Source: JAAFJT01 sp043772905
GTDB taxonomy: Bacteria > Bacteroidota > Bacteroidia > Chitinophagales > Saprospiraceae
Direction of reading: 5' to 3'
NCBI GenBank assembly: GCA_043772905.1
Contig: JAYVFS010000235.1
Location: 1-29,795 of the forward strand
Length of the DNA: 29,795 nt
The notes under the pieces are model-generated. The model saw only the letters and a program-made list of their open reading frames with translations. It was not told the DNA's origin and searched no databases. The position numbers were made by a program, and so were the translations under genes. The stretch's first letter is position 1. Every line of letters begins with the position of its first letter. Below, in pieces: positions 1 through 7,221 of this stretch.

Positions 1-323
1 GCTAATGCTGCCCCTGTTTGCGTATTTATCGCATACAAACGGCTGGAATCACTCACGCCATACAGTTGCCCTGTTGATGGACGGAAATCAATGCCCAACA
101 TCTTTTCATTGGTGCGCAGCCCTGTAATGAGGACTTTTTTGATGGTCTGCGAAGGAAAATCCGCATTGACGGTTAAAAGATTGTTGTCGTTTGTGAGCGC
201 AATGACGTTGAGATCGTATCTGCTGCGTTCTGTTTCGCTGCGACAACCGTTAGTTAGAAATAGGGTAGTGAGCGTTAAAGCCAAACCAATGAGCTTTAAC
301 GCATTTTTGCTTGCGTTTTTCAT
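1..323 (-). CDS. DUF4394-type lipoprotein, N-terminal part (cut by window edge)
   Basis: The minus strand is open from an ATG at 323 to the window edge, giving about 107 residues. It starts with a signal peptide ending in the lipobox LTNGC, so it is probably a lipoprotein. The mature part reads VIALTNDNNLLTV, then LRTNEKMLGIDFRPSTGQLY and SRLYAINTQTGAA. The pattern 'LLGIDFRP.TGQLYG...SRLY.IN..TG' is what I know from DUF4394 proteins, which are predicted beta-propeller-like surface proteins of unknown function. The start is secure because the signal peptide follows it directly. The rest of the gene is outside the window. Confidence 0.8.
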   Translation of the reverse strand, partial: MKNASKNALKLIGLALTLTTLFLTNGCRSETERSRYDLNVIALTNDNNLLTVNADFPSQTIKKVLITGLRTNEKMLGIDFRPSTGQLYGVSDSSRLYAINTQTGAAL

Positions 324-456
324 ATAAAATAATTTATTGTTTAAAAAATTGGTAAAACCGTCTTGGGATTGGTTCATTGGTTACATTTACGAAAGGGGTT
401 ATGGGTTCGGTTTTGTGGGTTTGAAATTTTATTGAAATTATTTTGACTATCAATAA

Positions 457-795
457 ATGACAAAAAATATGGAAAATACAAAAATGAAAATGTTTACGCT
501 TGAAGAAATGAAAAATAAGCACATCGGTGAGCGTGGAACAGAAGTCCGTGAACAATATGAATACGAGTTGAAAATGGAGATTATTGGTGATATGATACGT
601 AAAACACGCTTGGAAGGTAAATTAACACAAGCGGAGTTAGGTAAATTGGTAGGTGTTCAAAAAGCACAAATATCTAAATTAGAGAACAATGCCAATAGTG
701 CGACAATCGATACAATCGTAAGGGTTTTTAAAGCTTTACAAGCCGATATACATTTCAATATTAAACTTCAGAATGAGACATTGCAGTTAGTTTGA
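457..795 (+). CDS. XRE-family helix-turn-helix protein, HigA-like orphan antitoxin
   Basis: A 112-residue protein with a Cro/CI-type helix-turn-helix near residues 48-80 (LTQAELGKLVGVQKAQISKL, then ENNANSATIDTIVRVFKAL). The N-terminal stretch FTLEEMKNKHIGERGTEVRE and the overall length match antitoxins of HigBA/RelBE-type modules in Bacteroidota. ATG codons at 457, 469 and 484 are all possible starts; the methionine at 484 (MKMFTLEEMK) is a likely true start because similar proteins begin there. No toxin gene is visible: 324-456 has no credible toxin ORF and the other side is a repeat element. It may be a solitary regulator or the remnant of a toxin-antitoxin pair. Confidence 0.8.
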   Translation: MTKNMENTKMKMFTLEEMKNKHIGERGTEVREQYEYELKMEIIGDMIRKTRLEGKLTQAELGKLVGVQKAQISKLENNANSATIDTIVRVFKALQADIHFNIKLQNETLQLV

Positions 796-825
796 AGTAA
801 AATTGCCAGAAAAAAAGTGAGGTAG

Positions 826-988
826 AAGAGGCTGTCTCAAAAGGGAAAACTCGTTTTTCTTTACAGAATATTATTAGGTTTTCGAGCGTCTAATCTTAGG
901 AAGATTTTAAATCTTCCTAAGATTGAACGAGTTCCGAAATAAAATTCTGTTTGTGAAATTTGAACGTTGCCTTTTGAGACAGCCTCTT
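826..988. repeat. MITE-like element with 19-bp terminal inverted repeats
   Basis: A 163-bp element bounded by perfect 19-bp inverted repeats, AAGAGGCTGTCTCAAAAGG at 826-844 and its reverse complement at 970-988. Inside lies a second perfect inverted repeat with 16-bp arms at 892-907 and 909-924 (AATCTTAGGAAGATTT). No ORF is contained and I see no clear target-site duplication. It sits between the convergent ends of the HTH gene and the Omp28-like gene, so its RNA could act as a two-way terminator. A degenerate copy of its right end is at 14541-14590. Confidence 0.75.
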
Positions 989-1004
989 TATTTCTATTTA
1001 AATT

Positions 1005-2000
1005 TTACTGCTTCACAATCCGCTTGACCGCAGCACCTTCCACGCCTTGTATTTTGACAAACAAAACACCTTTTGCGTAGTTTGACAAATCCAAATCAAT
1101 AGGCGCATTATTCACCAATTTCCTTGTTTCTAAAACCTGTCCTACCGCATTTTGAATGGTCAAATACTGAGGGGTCACTTGCGTGAAAGAAATCGTTGTT
1201 TTGCCTGATGTTGGATTGGGTGAGACCTTGACAAAAGCATCAATTGAAGGCTCATCTGTGGCAGATTGTACATCGAAACGAGTGCCAGAGTTTAAAACCT
1301 CTTTGGTTGTTGCGTTTTGGACCCAAGCGACGACGTAAATTTGTGATTCACTCCAACCATTCGTTAAGACATAAGGCAAATTGAATGTTTGCAAAGTCGC
1401 CAAAGGAGTTACATCAAAGCCGTTTTGACCTAATTCACCACCATAAGCGATGAATTTGCGCAGCACATTATAATGTACTGTTTCGCCATTATTGGCATTG
1501 AAATTTATCTTTTTCTCAACGATGGCGGCATACATCTTATAATTGGCAGTCGGCACAGTGCCAACAGCTTTAAGCGTGACGGTTGCCGTGCGGTTTGTGC
1601 CTGAAGTTTCTGTCACTTTTACTTCGATGGGACTTGTTCCGTTTGCGGCAGCATCAATATCGGCGGCAGTAATATTGCCCGCGCTCACTAAGGCGGCACC
1701 GTTTAGACTTGCACGAGGTGTGCTTGATAAGCCATAAAAGTCTTTACGAGCGTCCTGTTCCGTTTTATTCGCTTGATAATAAGGACATTGTTGATAAGGA
1801 ACACTTGAATGTATCGCAATATGATGGATTTTAGTATTGGTTTCAACCGCAATACGGGAGAAGAATCCAGGATTTTGCGAAGCACAGGAGCTGCAATAAG
1901 TATTGGTAAAATGTTCAACCAAAACATATTTTTTGGCTTGCGCAAAACTTGTCGAAATAGATAAGGCAATAGCCAAAGAGAGCGTCAATAGTTTTTTCAT
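1005..2000 (-). CDS. Omp28-like secreted protein with type IX secretion sorting domain
   Basis: A 331-residue exported protein. Residues 1-20 are a signal peptide ending SFAQA. It is followed by a thioredoxin-like segment with a CxxC pair (YCSSCA, C36 and C39), typical of the Omp28 family in Bacteroidota. The C-terminal ~80 residues begin VSPNPTSGKTTISF and end with VLFVKIQGVEGAAVKRIVKQ, the usual form of a type A sorting domain for the type IX secretion system, so the protein is probably sent to the cell surface or medium. The role of the CxxC pair is not known; a redox function is inference. It follows the DUF6495 gene by 15 bases on the same strand and may share its transcript. Confidence 0.85.
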   Translation of the reverse strand: MKKLLTLSLAIALSISTSFAQAKKYVLVEHFTNTYCSSCASQNPGFFSRIAVETNTKIHHIAIHSSVPYQQCPYYQANKTEQDARKDFYGLSSTPRASLNGAALVSAGNITAADIDAAANGTSPIEVKVTETSGTNRTATVTLKAVGTVPTANYKMYAAIVEKKINFNANNGETVHYNVLRKFIAYGGELGQNGFDVTPLATLQTFNLPYVLTNGWSESQIYVVAWVQNATTKEVLNSGTRFDVQSATDEPSIDAFVKVSPNPTSGKTTISFTQVTPQYLTIQNAVGQVLETRKLVNNAPIDLDLSNYAKGVLFVKIQGVEGAAVKRIVKQ

Positions 2001-2015
2001 CTTTATCGTTTTAAA

Positions 2016-2489
2016 TTAATTGTTAAACAATTTTCGAAGCGTATCATACAAATAACTGTCCGAAATGCGACAGCCGTTTTCAATCAGCTTAAAAATCTCT
2101 ACTTCGCGTAGGTCGGAGTAACTTTTTTCAGTTTGAAAGAAAGAAACACCCCCCTCAGTATTTTGAAGGGTTTTTAGCCAATTATCATCTTTTGTAAAAT
2201 CTATGGCGGTATTTTCCTGAGCGACCAAACCTAAAAGCTGTATTTTCTCTTTATCGAAATAAAAAATATGGAGTTCTTTCGGTGTCGCTTGTTTCAAATA
2301 GTGTACCTTCATAAAGGTTTCTTCAAACATCAAGTCGCTGAAAATATCCACCAAACCCATGGCTTGTTCGGGTCGTCTTTCTTTCATTTTAGCCCAATCA
2401 TCGCCTGTTATGGTGTTGGAAACTAAAAATTGGATGAATTTTTTTTCTAAAGGAGCTAATTCCTCGGTCGTTAATCTTCTAAATTTCAT
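2016..2489 (-). CDS. DUF6495-family cytosolic protein of unknown function
   Basis: A 157-residue protein beginning MKFRRLTTEELAPLEKKFIQ, followed by FLVSNTITGDDWAKMK. This opening is characteristic of a conserved Bacteroidota family I know as DUF6495; its function is unknown. The reading frame stays open upstream to 2609, but the added 40 residues (cysteine- and asparagine-rich) look non-coding, and the family starts at this methionine, so I place the start at 2489. No signal peptide or membrane segment is visible. Near residue 110 the peptide NTEGGV is encoded by a copy of the dispersed 12-mer (2150-2161). Confidence 0.75.
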   Translation of the reverse strand: MKFRRLTTEELAPLEKKFIQFLVSNTITGDDWAKMKERRPEQAMGLVDIFSDLMFEETFMKVHYLKQATPKELHIFYFDKEKIQLLGLVAQENTAIDFTKDDNWLKTLQNTEGGVSFFQTEKSYSDLREVEIFKLIENGCRISDSYLYDTLRKLFNN

Positions 2490-2648
2490 ACTGTTCAATC
2501 GTCTAAACGCTTGGTTTTGTCTATCAAAAAAGGTGTTTATGCACTTATTTACTGATGGGGGTGTTTTGTTGTACATTAGCAAGGAACATTGAAAAAATAA
2601 ATAGGTCAAACGTCAGCTTGCAATCGGTTGGAAATTAACGCTTTGCAA

Positions 2649-2680
2649 ATTCATCATTCATCATTTATCATTCATCATTT
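2649..2680 (+). repeat. Short tandem ATTCATC/ATTTATC repeat
   Basis: About 32 bp made of ATTCATC-like heptamers (ATTCATCATTCATC, then ATTTATCATTCATC). It belongs to the same sequence style as the inverted repeats at 16666-16774 and 26732-26822. It lies in the 295-bp gap between the divergent DUF6495 and terC-like genes; I see no gene in that gap. Confidence 0.6.
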
Positions 2681-2784
2681 CCACAGAGTGTTTGTACTCT
2701 ACAAAACTTGTTTTAACATTGCACCCGAATTCGCAATACAAATTTCTGTATTTTATTTCACAAAATTATCACAAACTCAATTCT

Positions 2785-3603
2785 ATGCTACTCAATACTT
2801 TGTTAGTTGATTTGTCACTGCCCAATTTCGCTTCTGGCGATGTGTGGTTAAGCCTTATAACATTAACCTTTTTGGAAATCGTTTTAGGTGTTGACAACAT
2901 CATTTTTGTCTCCATTGTTGCCAATCAGTTGCCACATCACGACCAAGCGAGGGCGCGCAACTATGGTTTGATATTGGCAATGCTTTTCCGTTTGATACTG
3001 TTATTGGGTATCGGTTTCATCTTATCTCTTGACGAACCTGTTTTGACCATCCCCTTCATATCTGAACACGGCGTTCCTTTGGGTTTGAGCTTCAAAGACA
3101 TGATTTTAGCGGCAGGTGGTTTGTTCCTTTTGTACAAAAGTACGATGGAAATACACCATAAATTGGAAGGCAAAGCCGAAGAAATCAAGTCAAAAGCCCA
3201 TTCGACGATGACATCCGTAATCGTTCAGATTTGCCTCGTCAATATTGTCTTTTCTTTCGATTCAATCCTCACAGCGATGGGTATGACCCAAGTTGTGTCA
3301 GTAATGATGATTGCTGTCATCATTTCTATATTAGTTATGATGGTATTTGCTGGACCGATTTCAAAATTCATCAATACACACCCGACCATGCAAATGTTGG
3401 CATTGTCATTCCTCATTTTGATAGGTGTGATGTTGATTGCCGAAGGTTTTCATCAGCACGTTTCAAAGGGTTATATCTATTTTGCAATTGCCTTCTCGCT
3501 CGGCGTTGAGATGTTGAATTTGCGTTTGCGCAAAGCCAGCGACCGTGTTGTGAGGCTTAACGCAGTTGCAAAACCAGCAAACGAGGAACAAGAGGGCTTA
3601 TAA
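2785..3603 (+). CDS. TerC-family integral membrane protein
   Basis: A 272-residue multi-pass membrane protein. It carries the TerC signature twice: LTFLEIVLGVDNIIFVSIVA near residues 22-41, and later VNIVFSFDSILTAMGM. The acidic residues in these membrane segments are conserved in the family, whose members include tellurite-resistance TerC proteins and manganese exporters. Between them are hydrophobic segments and a loop with HHKLEGKAEEIKSKA. An open frame extends up to 2692, but the methionine at 2785 (MLLNTLLVDLSLPNF) gives the usual family length and avoids an unlikely leader. The substrate cannot be told from sequence; manganese is a reasonable guess. Confidence 0.88.
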   Translation: MLLNTLLVDLSLPNFASGDVWLSLITLTFLEIVLGVDNIIFVSIVANQLPHHDQARARNYGLILAMLFRLILLLGIGFILSLDEPVLTIPFISEHGVPLGLSFKDMILAAGGLFLLYKSTMEIHHKLEGKAEEIKSKAHSTMTSVIVQICLVNIVFSFDSILTAMGMTQVVSVMMIAVIISILVMMVFAGPISKFINTHPTMQMLALSFLILIGVMLIAEGFHQHVSKGYIYFAIAFSLGVEMLNLRLRKASDRVVRLNAVAKPANEEQEGL

Positions 3604-3604
3604 A

Positions 3605-3679
3605 TTAATGGTGAATGGCGAATGGTGAATATTTTGCCATTCACCATTCACCATTAAATTATTCACCATTCACCATTAA
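3605..3679. repeat. TGAATGG inverted and tandem repeat
   Basis: Left arm 3605-3625 (TTAATGGTGAATGG...) pairs with 3637-3657 (CCATTCACCATTCACC...) with one mismatch over 21 bp. A second direct copy of the right arm follows at 3661-3679. It fills the gap between the terC-like gene and the small membrane-protein gene and could end or stabilise the terC transcript. Confidence 0.7.
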
Positions 3680-3684
3680 ATAAT

Positions 3685-3963
3685 ATGTTTTTCAGACGCA
3701 ACAATCTCAACATCGGTATTGGACTCGGTATGATAGTCCCTATCATCTTTTTTGGACTGTTATCAAGCATCGTAAGCCTTTCGGGTTTACAATTTAAAAC
3801 AAGAAGTCTGGCACTTATTGCCATCTGTTTGAACATGCTGATTGTTCGTATGTTTAGAAAAAACAGAGCCAATGAATCCATCAGAGGCATTATTTGGGCA
3901 ACAGTTGTGATGGCTTTTGTCTGGTTTGCTTGGTTTTATGAGGAGATTTTGGCAGAGTGGTAA
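3685..3963 (+). CDS. Small membrane protein of unknown function
   Basis: A 92-residue protein with three likely membrane segments: about residues 10-32 (IGIGLGMIVPIIFFGLLSSI), 42-55 and 68-84 (IIWATVVMAFVWFAWF). Basic residues lie between them (FRKNR). Small proteins of this shape are common beside lpxB in Bacteroidota, but I recognise no defined function. The start codon follows directly after the repeat at 3605-3679. Codon use and hydrophobic pattern support a real gene. Confidence 0.65.
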   Translation: MFFRRNNLNIGIGLGMIVPIIFFGLLSSIVSLSGLQFKTRSLALIAICLNMLIVRMFRKNRANESIRGIIWATVVMAFVWFAWFYEEILAEW

Positions 3964-3992
3964 TTATTTATTTTGACTTATTTTGATTTTTT

Positions 3993-4101
3993 GACCACTG
4001 ATGACGCTGATTTGACGGATTTACACTGATTTCTTTTAGTTTCTTATGGGATGAAAAAAAGAAATCAGTGTAAATCCGTCAAATCAGCGTCATCAGTGGT
4101 C
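3993..4101. repeat. Perfect 45-bp inverted repeat
   Basis: The arms 3993-4037 (beginning GACCACTGATGACGCTGATT) and 4057-4101 are perfect reverse complements over 45 bp, with a 19-base loop at 4038-4056. Repeats of this type (ACCACTGAT.ACGCTGATTT...) are scattered in many bacterial genomes and look like non-autonomous mobile elements. It lies directly upstream of the arginyl-transferase-like gene and would form a strong hairpin in its leader if transcription starts further upstream. Confidence 0.85.
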
Positions 4102-4116
4102 TTCAAAAAAACATGT

Positions 4117-4806
4117 ATGGACGATAACGCCATTTTTTGGGAAGACCCATTGTTTGATACCGTAAATATCGCCGAAGCATTCAATGCAGACGATATGTCC
4201 TATATGGAATGGGAAAATATGTTGGCAACAGGCTGGCGGCACAATGCTATGATGTTTTTTAGGGTCAGTTCGCAATTAGATGAAAACGATAATAAGCTCG
4301 ATATTTTACCGCTTCGTTATCAATTGAATCAATTTGAAATGTCGAAAAGCCAGCGTAAAATATGGCGCAAAAATCAGGACTTGACCTTCAAATTAGTCCC
4401 CCTCAGTATCCGTGACGAAATGCACTTTATGTTTGACCAACACATTCAACGTTTTAAGTACAATGTACCTCATTCTATTTTCGATTTTGTTTCTCATGTG
4501 CCTAATAAACCTTTTCCGACTTATCAATTTGAAGTTTATAAACGCGACAAACTCATCGGCTGTACGTTTGTGGACATCACGCCCAACACTTTGAGCAGCA
4601 CTTATGCCATGTTTGACCTTGAAGAATCGAAACGCAGTCTCGGCATTTTCACTATGTTGTTAGAAATGGCGTATGCTTTGACCTATAAAAAACAGTTCCA
4701 TTATCCCGGTTATGCGTTTTTGCAACCGTCATACATGGATTATAAAAAACAGTTTTCTGGCGCGGAATATTTTGATTGGCTGACTGGGAATTGGTTTAAA
4801 TTGTGA
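4117..4806 (+). CDS. Arginyl/leucyl-tRNA--protein transferase (ATE/Bpt) family protein
   Basis: A 229-residue protein. The region WENMLATGWRHNAMMFFR followed by LPLRYQLNQFEMSKSQRKIW and RKNQDL matches the pattern GWR..G..FFRP ... PLRI...F..S.SQRR..RRN of aminoacyl-tRNA--protein transferases (N-degron pathway). The C-terminal part with LIGCTFVDITPNTLSSTYAM and LGIFTMLLEMAYAL is the GNAT-like transferase half. The cysteines usual between FFR and PLR are absent here. The frame is open to 4051, but residues before M23 are encoded inside the 45-bp inverted repeat, so I start at 4117. It precedes lpxB by 9 bases. A copy of the 12-mer encodes PLSI (4398-4409). Confidence 0.75.
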   Translation: MDDNAIFWEDPLFDTVNIAEAFNADDMSYMEWENMLATGWRHNAMMFFRVSSQLDENDNKLDILPLRYQLNQFEMSKSQRKIWRKNQDLTFKLVPLSIRDEMHFMFDQHIQRFKYNVPHSIFDFVSHVPNKPFPTYQFEVYKRDKLIGCTFVDITPNTLSSTYAMFDLEESKRSLGIFTMLLEMAYALTYKKQFHYPGYAFLQPSYMDYKKQFSGAEYFDWLTGNWFKL

Positions 4807-4815
4807 TAAAAATAA

Positions 4816-5952
4816 ATGAAATACTACATCTTAGCAGGAGAGGCTTCTGGCGATTTACATGGCTCAAACCTCATTAAGGCGTTGAAAAACAAGGATAAAG
4901 ACGCTGATATTTACGCATGGGGCGGCGACATGATGGCGACTGAGGGGGCTGTTTTGCGGAAGCATTATCGTGATTTGGCGTTTATGGGCTTTCTTGAAGT
5001 CATTAAAAATATTGGGACGATATTCAAAAATATAGCTTTTTGCAAGAAAGACATTCTTGAATTTCAACCCGATGTGATTATTTTCATTGATTATCCAGGT
5101 TTTAATTTACGGATAGCAAAATGGGCAAAACAGCAGAATTTCAAGACGTTTTACTACATTTCGCCTCAAATATGGGCGTGGCATACCTCACGAGTGCATG
5201 GCATCAAAGAGCGAGTGGGCAGAATGTTTTGCATCTTACCTTTTGAAAAAGATTTTTATAAGCAATTTAATTACGACGTGGATTTTGTCGGGCATCCTTT
5301 GCTCGATGTCGTTGCGAATGCACCTAAAATAACGATTGAAGCATTTAGACAGCAAAACGGCTTAGACGAACGTCCTATCATCGCTTTATTGCCTGGCAGT
5401 CGGAAACAAGAGATTGAAAAAATGTTGTCTATTATGTTGACCGTTCAGCCTCATTTCCTTGATTATCAGTTTGTTGTGGCGGCGGCTTCGGCTCAAACGT
5501 TGTCTTCATTCGATATTTTTTTAGAAAATACTGAGGGGGTCAAAATTGTTCAAAATCAAACTTATGATTTGTTGCAACATGCAACGGCAGCTTTGGTCAA
5601 ATCAGGCACATCCACTTTGGAAACCGCTTTGTTTGGCGTACCAGAGGTCGTGTGTTACAAAGGCTCAAAGTTTTCGTATGCGATTGCCAAACGAGTGATT
5701 AAAGTGAAATACATTTCTCTTGTCAATTTGATTGCAGATAAAGAAATCGTCAAAGAGTTGATTCAAGAGGATTTGACAACGGAGAATTTAGTCATTGAAT
5801 TGCAAAATGCGATTGACAATCAAGCCATCATCAAAAAAGACTACGATATACTGAGGGGACTCCTTGGCAATAAAGGCGCAAGCGACAAGACGGCTGAATT
5901 GATGTGGCAGTATTTGAATAAAGGTCAAAAAAAATCAAAGATAAATGTCTGA
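4816..5952 (+). CDS. lpxB: Lipid-A-disaccharide synthase
   Basis: A 378-residue enzyme of full family length. LpxB joins UDP-2,3-diacylglucosamine and lipid X (2,3-diacylglucosamine-1-phosphate) to make the lipid A disaccharide at the inner face of the cytoplasmic membrane. Family motifs are clear: LAGEASGDLHGSNL near residues 6-19, FIDYPGFNLRIAKWAK, YYISPQIWAWH, VGHPLLDVV, LLPGSRKQEI and KSGTSTLETALFGVPEVV. It lies in a run with the upstream transferase gene (9-base gap) and with coaE (8-base overlap), so the three are probably co-transcribed. Three copies of the dispersed repeat fall inside it: 4939-4948 (partial), 5528-5539 (NTEGV) and 5848-5858 (DILRG). Confidence 0.95.
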   Translation: MKYYILAGEASGDLHGSNLIKALKNKDKDADIYAWGGDMMATEGAVLRKHYRDLAFMGFLEVIKNIGTIFKNIAFCKKDILEFQPDVIIFIDYPGFNLRIAKWAKQQNFKTFYYISPQIWAWHTSRVHGIKERVGRMFCILPFEKDFYKQFNYDVDFVGHPLLDVVANAPKITIEAFRQQNGLDERPIIALLPGSRKQEIEKMLSIMLTVQPHFLDYQFVVAAASAQTLSSFDIFLENTEGVKIVQNQTYDLLQHATAALVKSGTSTLETALFGVPEVVCYKGSKFSYAIAKRVIKVKYISLVNLIADKEIVKELIQEDLTTENLVIELQNAIDNQAIIKKDYDILRGLLGNKGASDKTAELMWQYLNKGQKKSKINV

Positions 5953-6553
5953 AAACAAAATACTTAAAATCGGTATCACAGGCGGCATAGGTAGCGGTAA
6001 AACCACCGTTTGCCACATTTTTGAGACGCTCGGTATTCCTGTTTATTATGCCGATGACCGTGCCAAAGCATTAATGACTGAAAATTTAGAATTGATAAAA
6101 AGCATTAAAAACCTTTTTGGCGAAGCCGCTTATTTGCCCGACGGTGCGCTCAATCGAAAACATATCGCCGATATTGCCTTTCACAATCCATTGAAATTGA
6201 ATGAATTAAACGCTTTGGTGCATCCTGCCGTTTGGCTTGATGGCGAGCAATGGCACAATGCTCAAACACAAGCACCTTATACCCTCAAAGAAGCCGCTTT
6301 GCTTTTTGAAAGCGGTGGTCATGTCCTTTTAGATAAAATTATAACGGTTGTTGCGCCTGTGGAAACCCGAATTGAACGCGTTTTACTGAGGGGGGGCGGT
6401 GCATTGACACGAAGCGATATAGAAGCCAGAATTGCAAAACAGTTGCCCGATGAAGAGAAGATAAAACAATCGGATTTTGTGATTTGGAACGATGGCACGC
6501 AGGCTTTGATACCGCAGGTTTTAGCGATTCATCAAGCGTTGTTGCACTTGTGA
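5945..6553 (+). CDS. coaE: Dephospho-CoA kinase
   Basis: A 202-residue enzyme that phosphorylates dephospho-CoA in the last step of coenzyme A synthesis. The P-loop is GITGGIGSGKTTV at residues 9-21, followed by VYYADDRAKALM (the acidic substrate loop) and LNALVHPAVW, with the lid region IERVLLRGGGALTRSDIEAR and the end motif DFVIWNDGTQ. It overlaps the end of lpxB by 8 bases. The usual sequence at the lid is close to RVL.RDG.L; here the repeat-like sequence TTACTGAGGGGG (6383-6394) encodes LLRGGG and seems to lengthen this loop slightly. Confidence 0.95.
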   Translation: MSENKILKIGITGGIGSGKTTVCHIFETLGIPVYYADDRAKALMTENLELIKSIKNLFGEAAYLPDGALNRKHIADIAFHNPLKLNELNALVHPAVWLDGEQWHNAQTQAPYTLKEAALLFESGGHVLLDKIITVVAPVETRIERVLLRGGGALTRSDIEARIAKQLPDEEKIKQSDFVIWNDGTQALIPQVLAIHQALLHL

Positions 6554-6592
6554 GTTTTCCAAAACGCCTATATATTTTTTAAAAAAATCCAT

Positions 6593-7096
6593 TTATGGGT
6601 ATTGATAAGGCTCATTATTATCCGCCATTTGTCGGACATTTTCTAAAACCCTTTTCATATAAATGCGCCAAAAAGTGTTTGTAAACAACCAGTTTAATGG
6701 GTAAAGCCCGATAATATCGGCGTGTAGTGTGTAGGAGTATTCTATCAAAATCTTATTTTCTGCGAGTTCAGTCGTTCGCCATTCACCAACGAATTTTGAA
6801 AAGCCCAACATCCAAGATTTAAAATCACTGACCTCGATTTTCCAATATTTATTTTCTATCCTTTCAATGACTTTATCCGTAGAGGATTCGCCACCTTTAA
6901 AGGTCGGTGAGGAGGCGACAAATACTTTTTTGCTACCGCCTGGCTTGCCCCACGATGCATCTTCTGTGCAATGCGTCACTTTAGGCATGATACCAAAACC
7001 CGTATGCACTTTAGACACATCGCAGAGCATGGGCGTTTTAAAGGCTCGTTCCAATGAGCAATGATAGATGGTTTTAACAGTAACGCTTGTCGTCAT
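6593..7096 (-). CDS. SRPBCC (START/polyketide-cyclase-like) family protein
   Basis: A 167-residue cytosolic protein. The pattern fits a helix-grip lipid- or ligand-binding fold: an opening strand VTVKTIYHCSLERAFKTPM, central strands with DKVIERIENKYWKIEVSDF and FVGEWRTTELAENKILIEYS, and a long C-terminal helix FWRIYMKRVLENVRQMAD. Such proteins bind small hydrophobic molecules; no specific ligand can be inferred. It is convergent with coaE, about 40 bases apart, and monocistronic as far as can be seen. Confidence 0.75.
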   Translation of the reverse strand: MTTSVTVKTIYHCSLERAFKTPMLCDVSKVHTGFGIMPKVTHCTEDASWGKPGGSKKVFVASSPTFKGGESSTDKVIERIENKYWKIEVSDFKSWMLGFSKFVGEWRTTELAENKILIEYSYTLHADIIGLYPLNWLFTNTFWRIYMKRVLENVRQMADNNEPYQYP

Positions 7097-7136
7097 ATTA
7101 TGCTATTTTCGTCCGATAATGGGTTGCAAAGTTATA

Positions 7137-7176
7137 CTCAAAAGCCTTGAAACCCAACGTTTTCAAGGCTTTTGAG
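7137..7176 (-). terminator. Hairpin at the end of the defence operon
   Basis: A perfect 16-bp stem, CTCAAAAGCCTTGAAA at 7137-7152 and its complement at 7161-7176, with an 8-base loop. It lies about 45 bases past the ptuB stop codon and just before the SRPBCC gene. The T-tract is the TTTT inside the stem rather than a long run after it, so it may act as a terminator or as an RNA-stabilising hairpin. Confidence 0.6.
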
Positions 7177-7221
7177 GGTTTAGAGCGAGTGTTTTTTTTG
7201 AACACATCATACCCAGCAGGG

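Noticed and set aside
334..555. Minus-strand ORF next to the HTH gene as a possible toxin
   Set aside because: It overlaps the HTH coding region in antisense, is rich in Phe, Ile and His without any toxin motif, and is explained by the AT-rich context.
2549..2561. TTACTGATGGGGG as another dispersed 12-mer copy
   Set aside because: It resembles the motif, but needs an extra or changed base in the middle; kept out of the count.
2692..2784. Longer N-terminus for the TerC-like protein
   Set aside because: The added 31 residues lack membrane or family features, while the start at 2785 gives the normal TerC opening.
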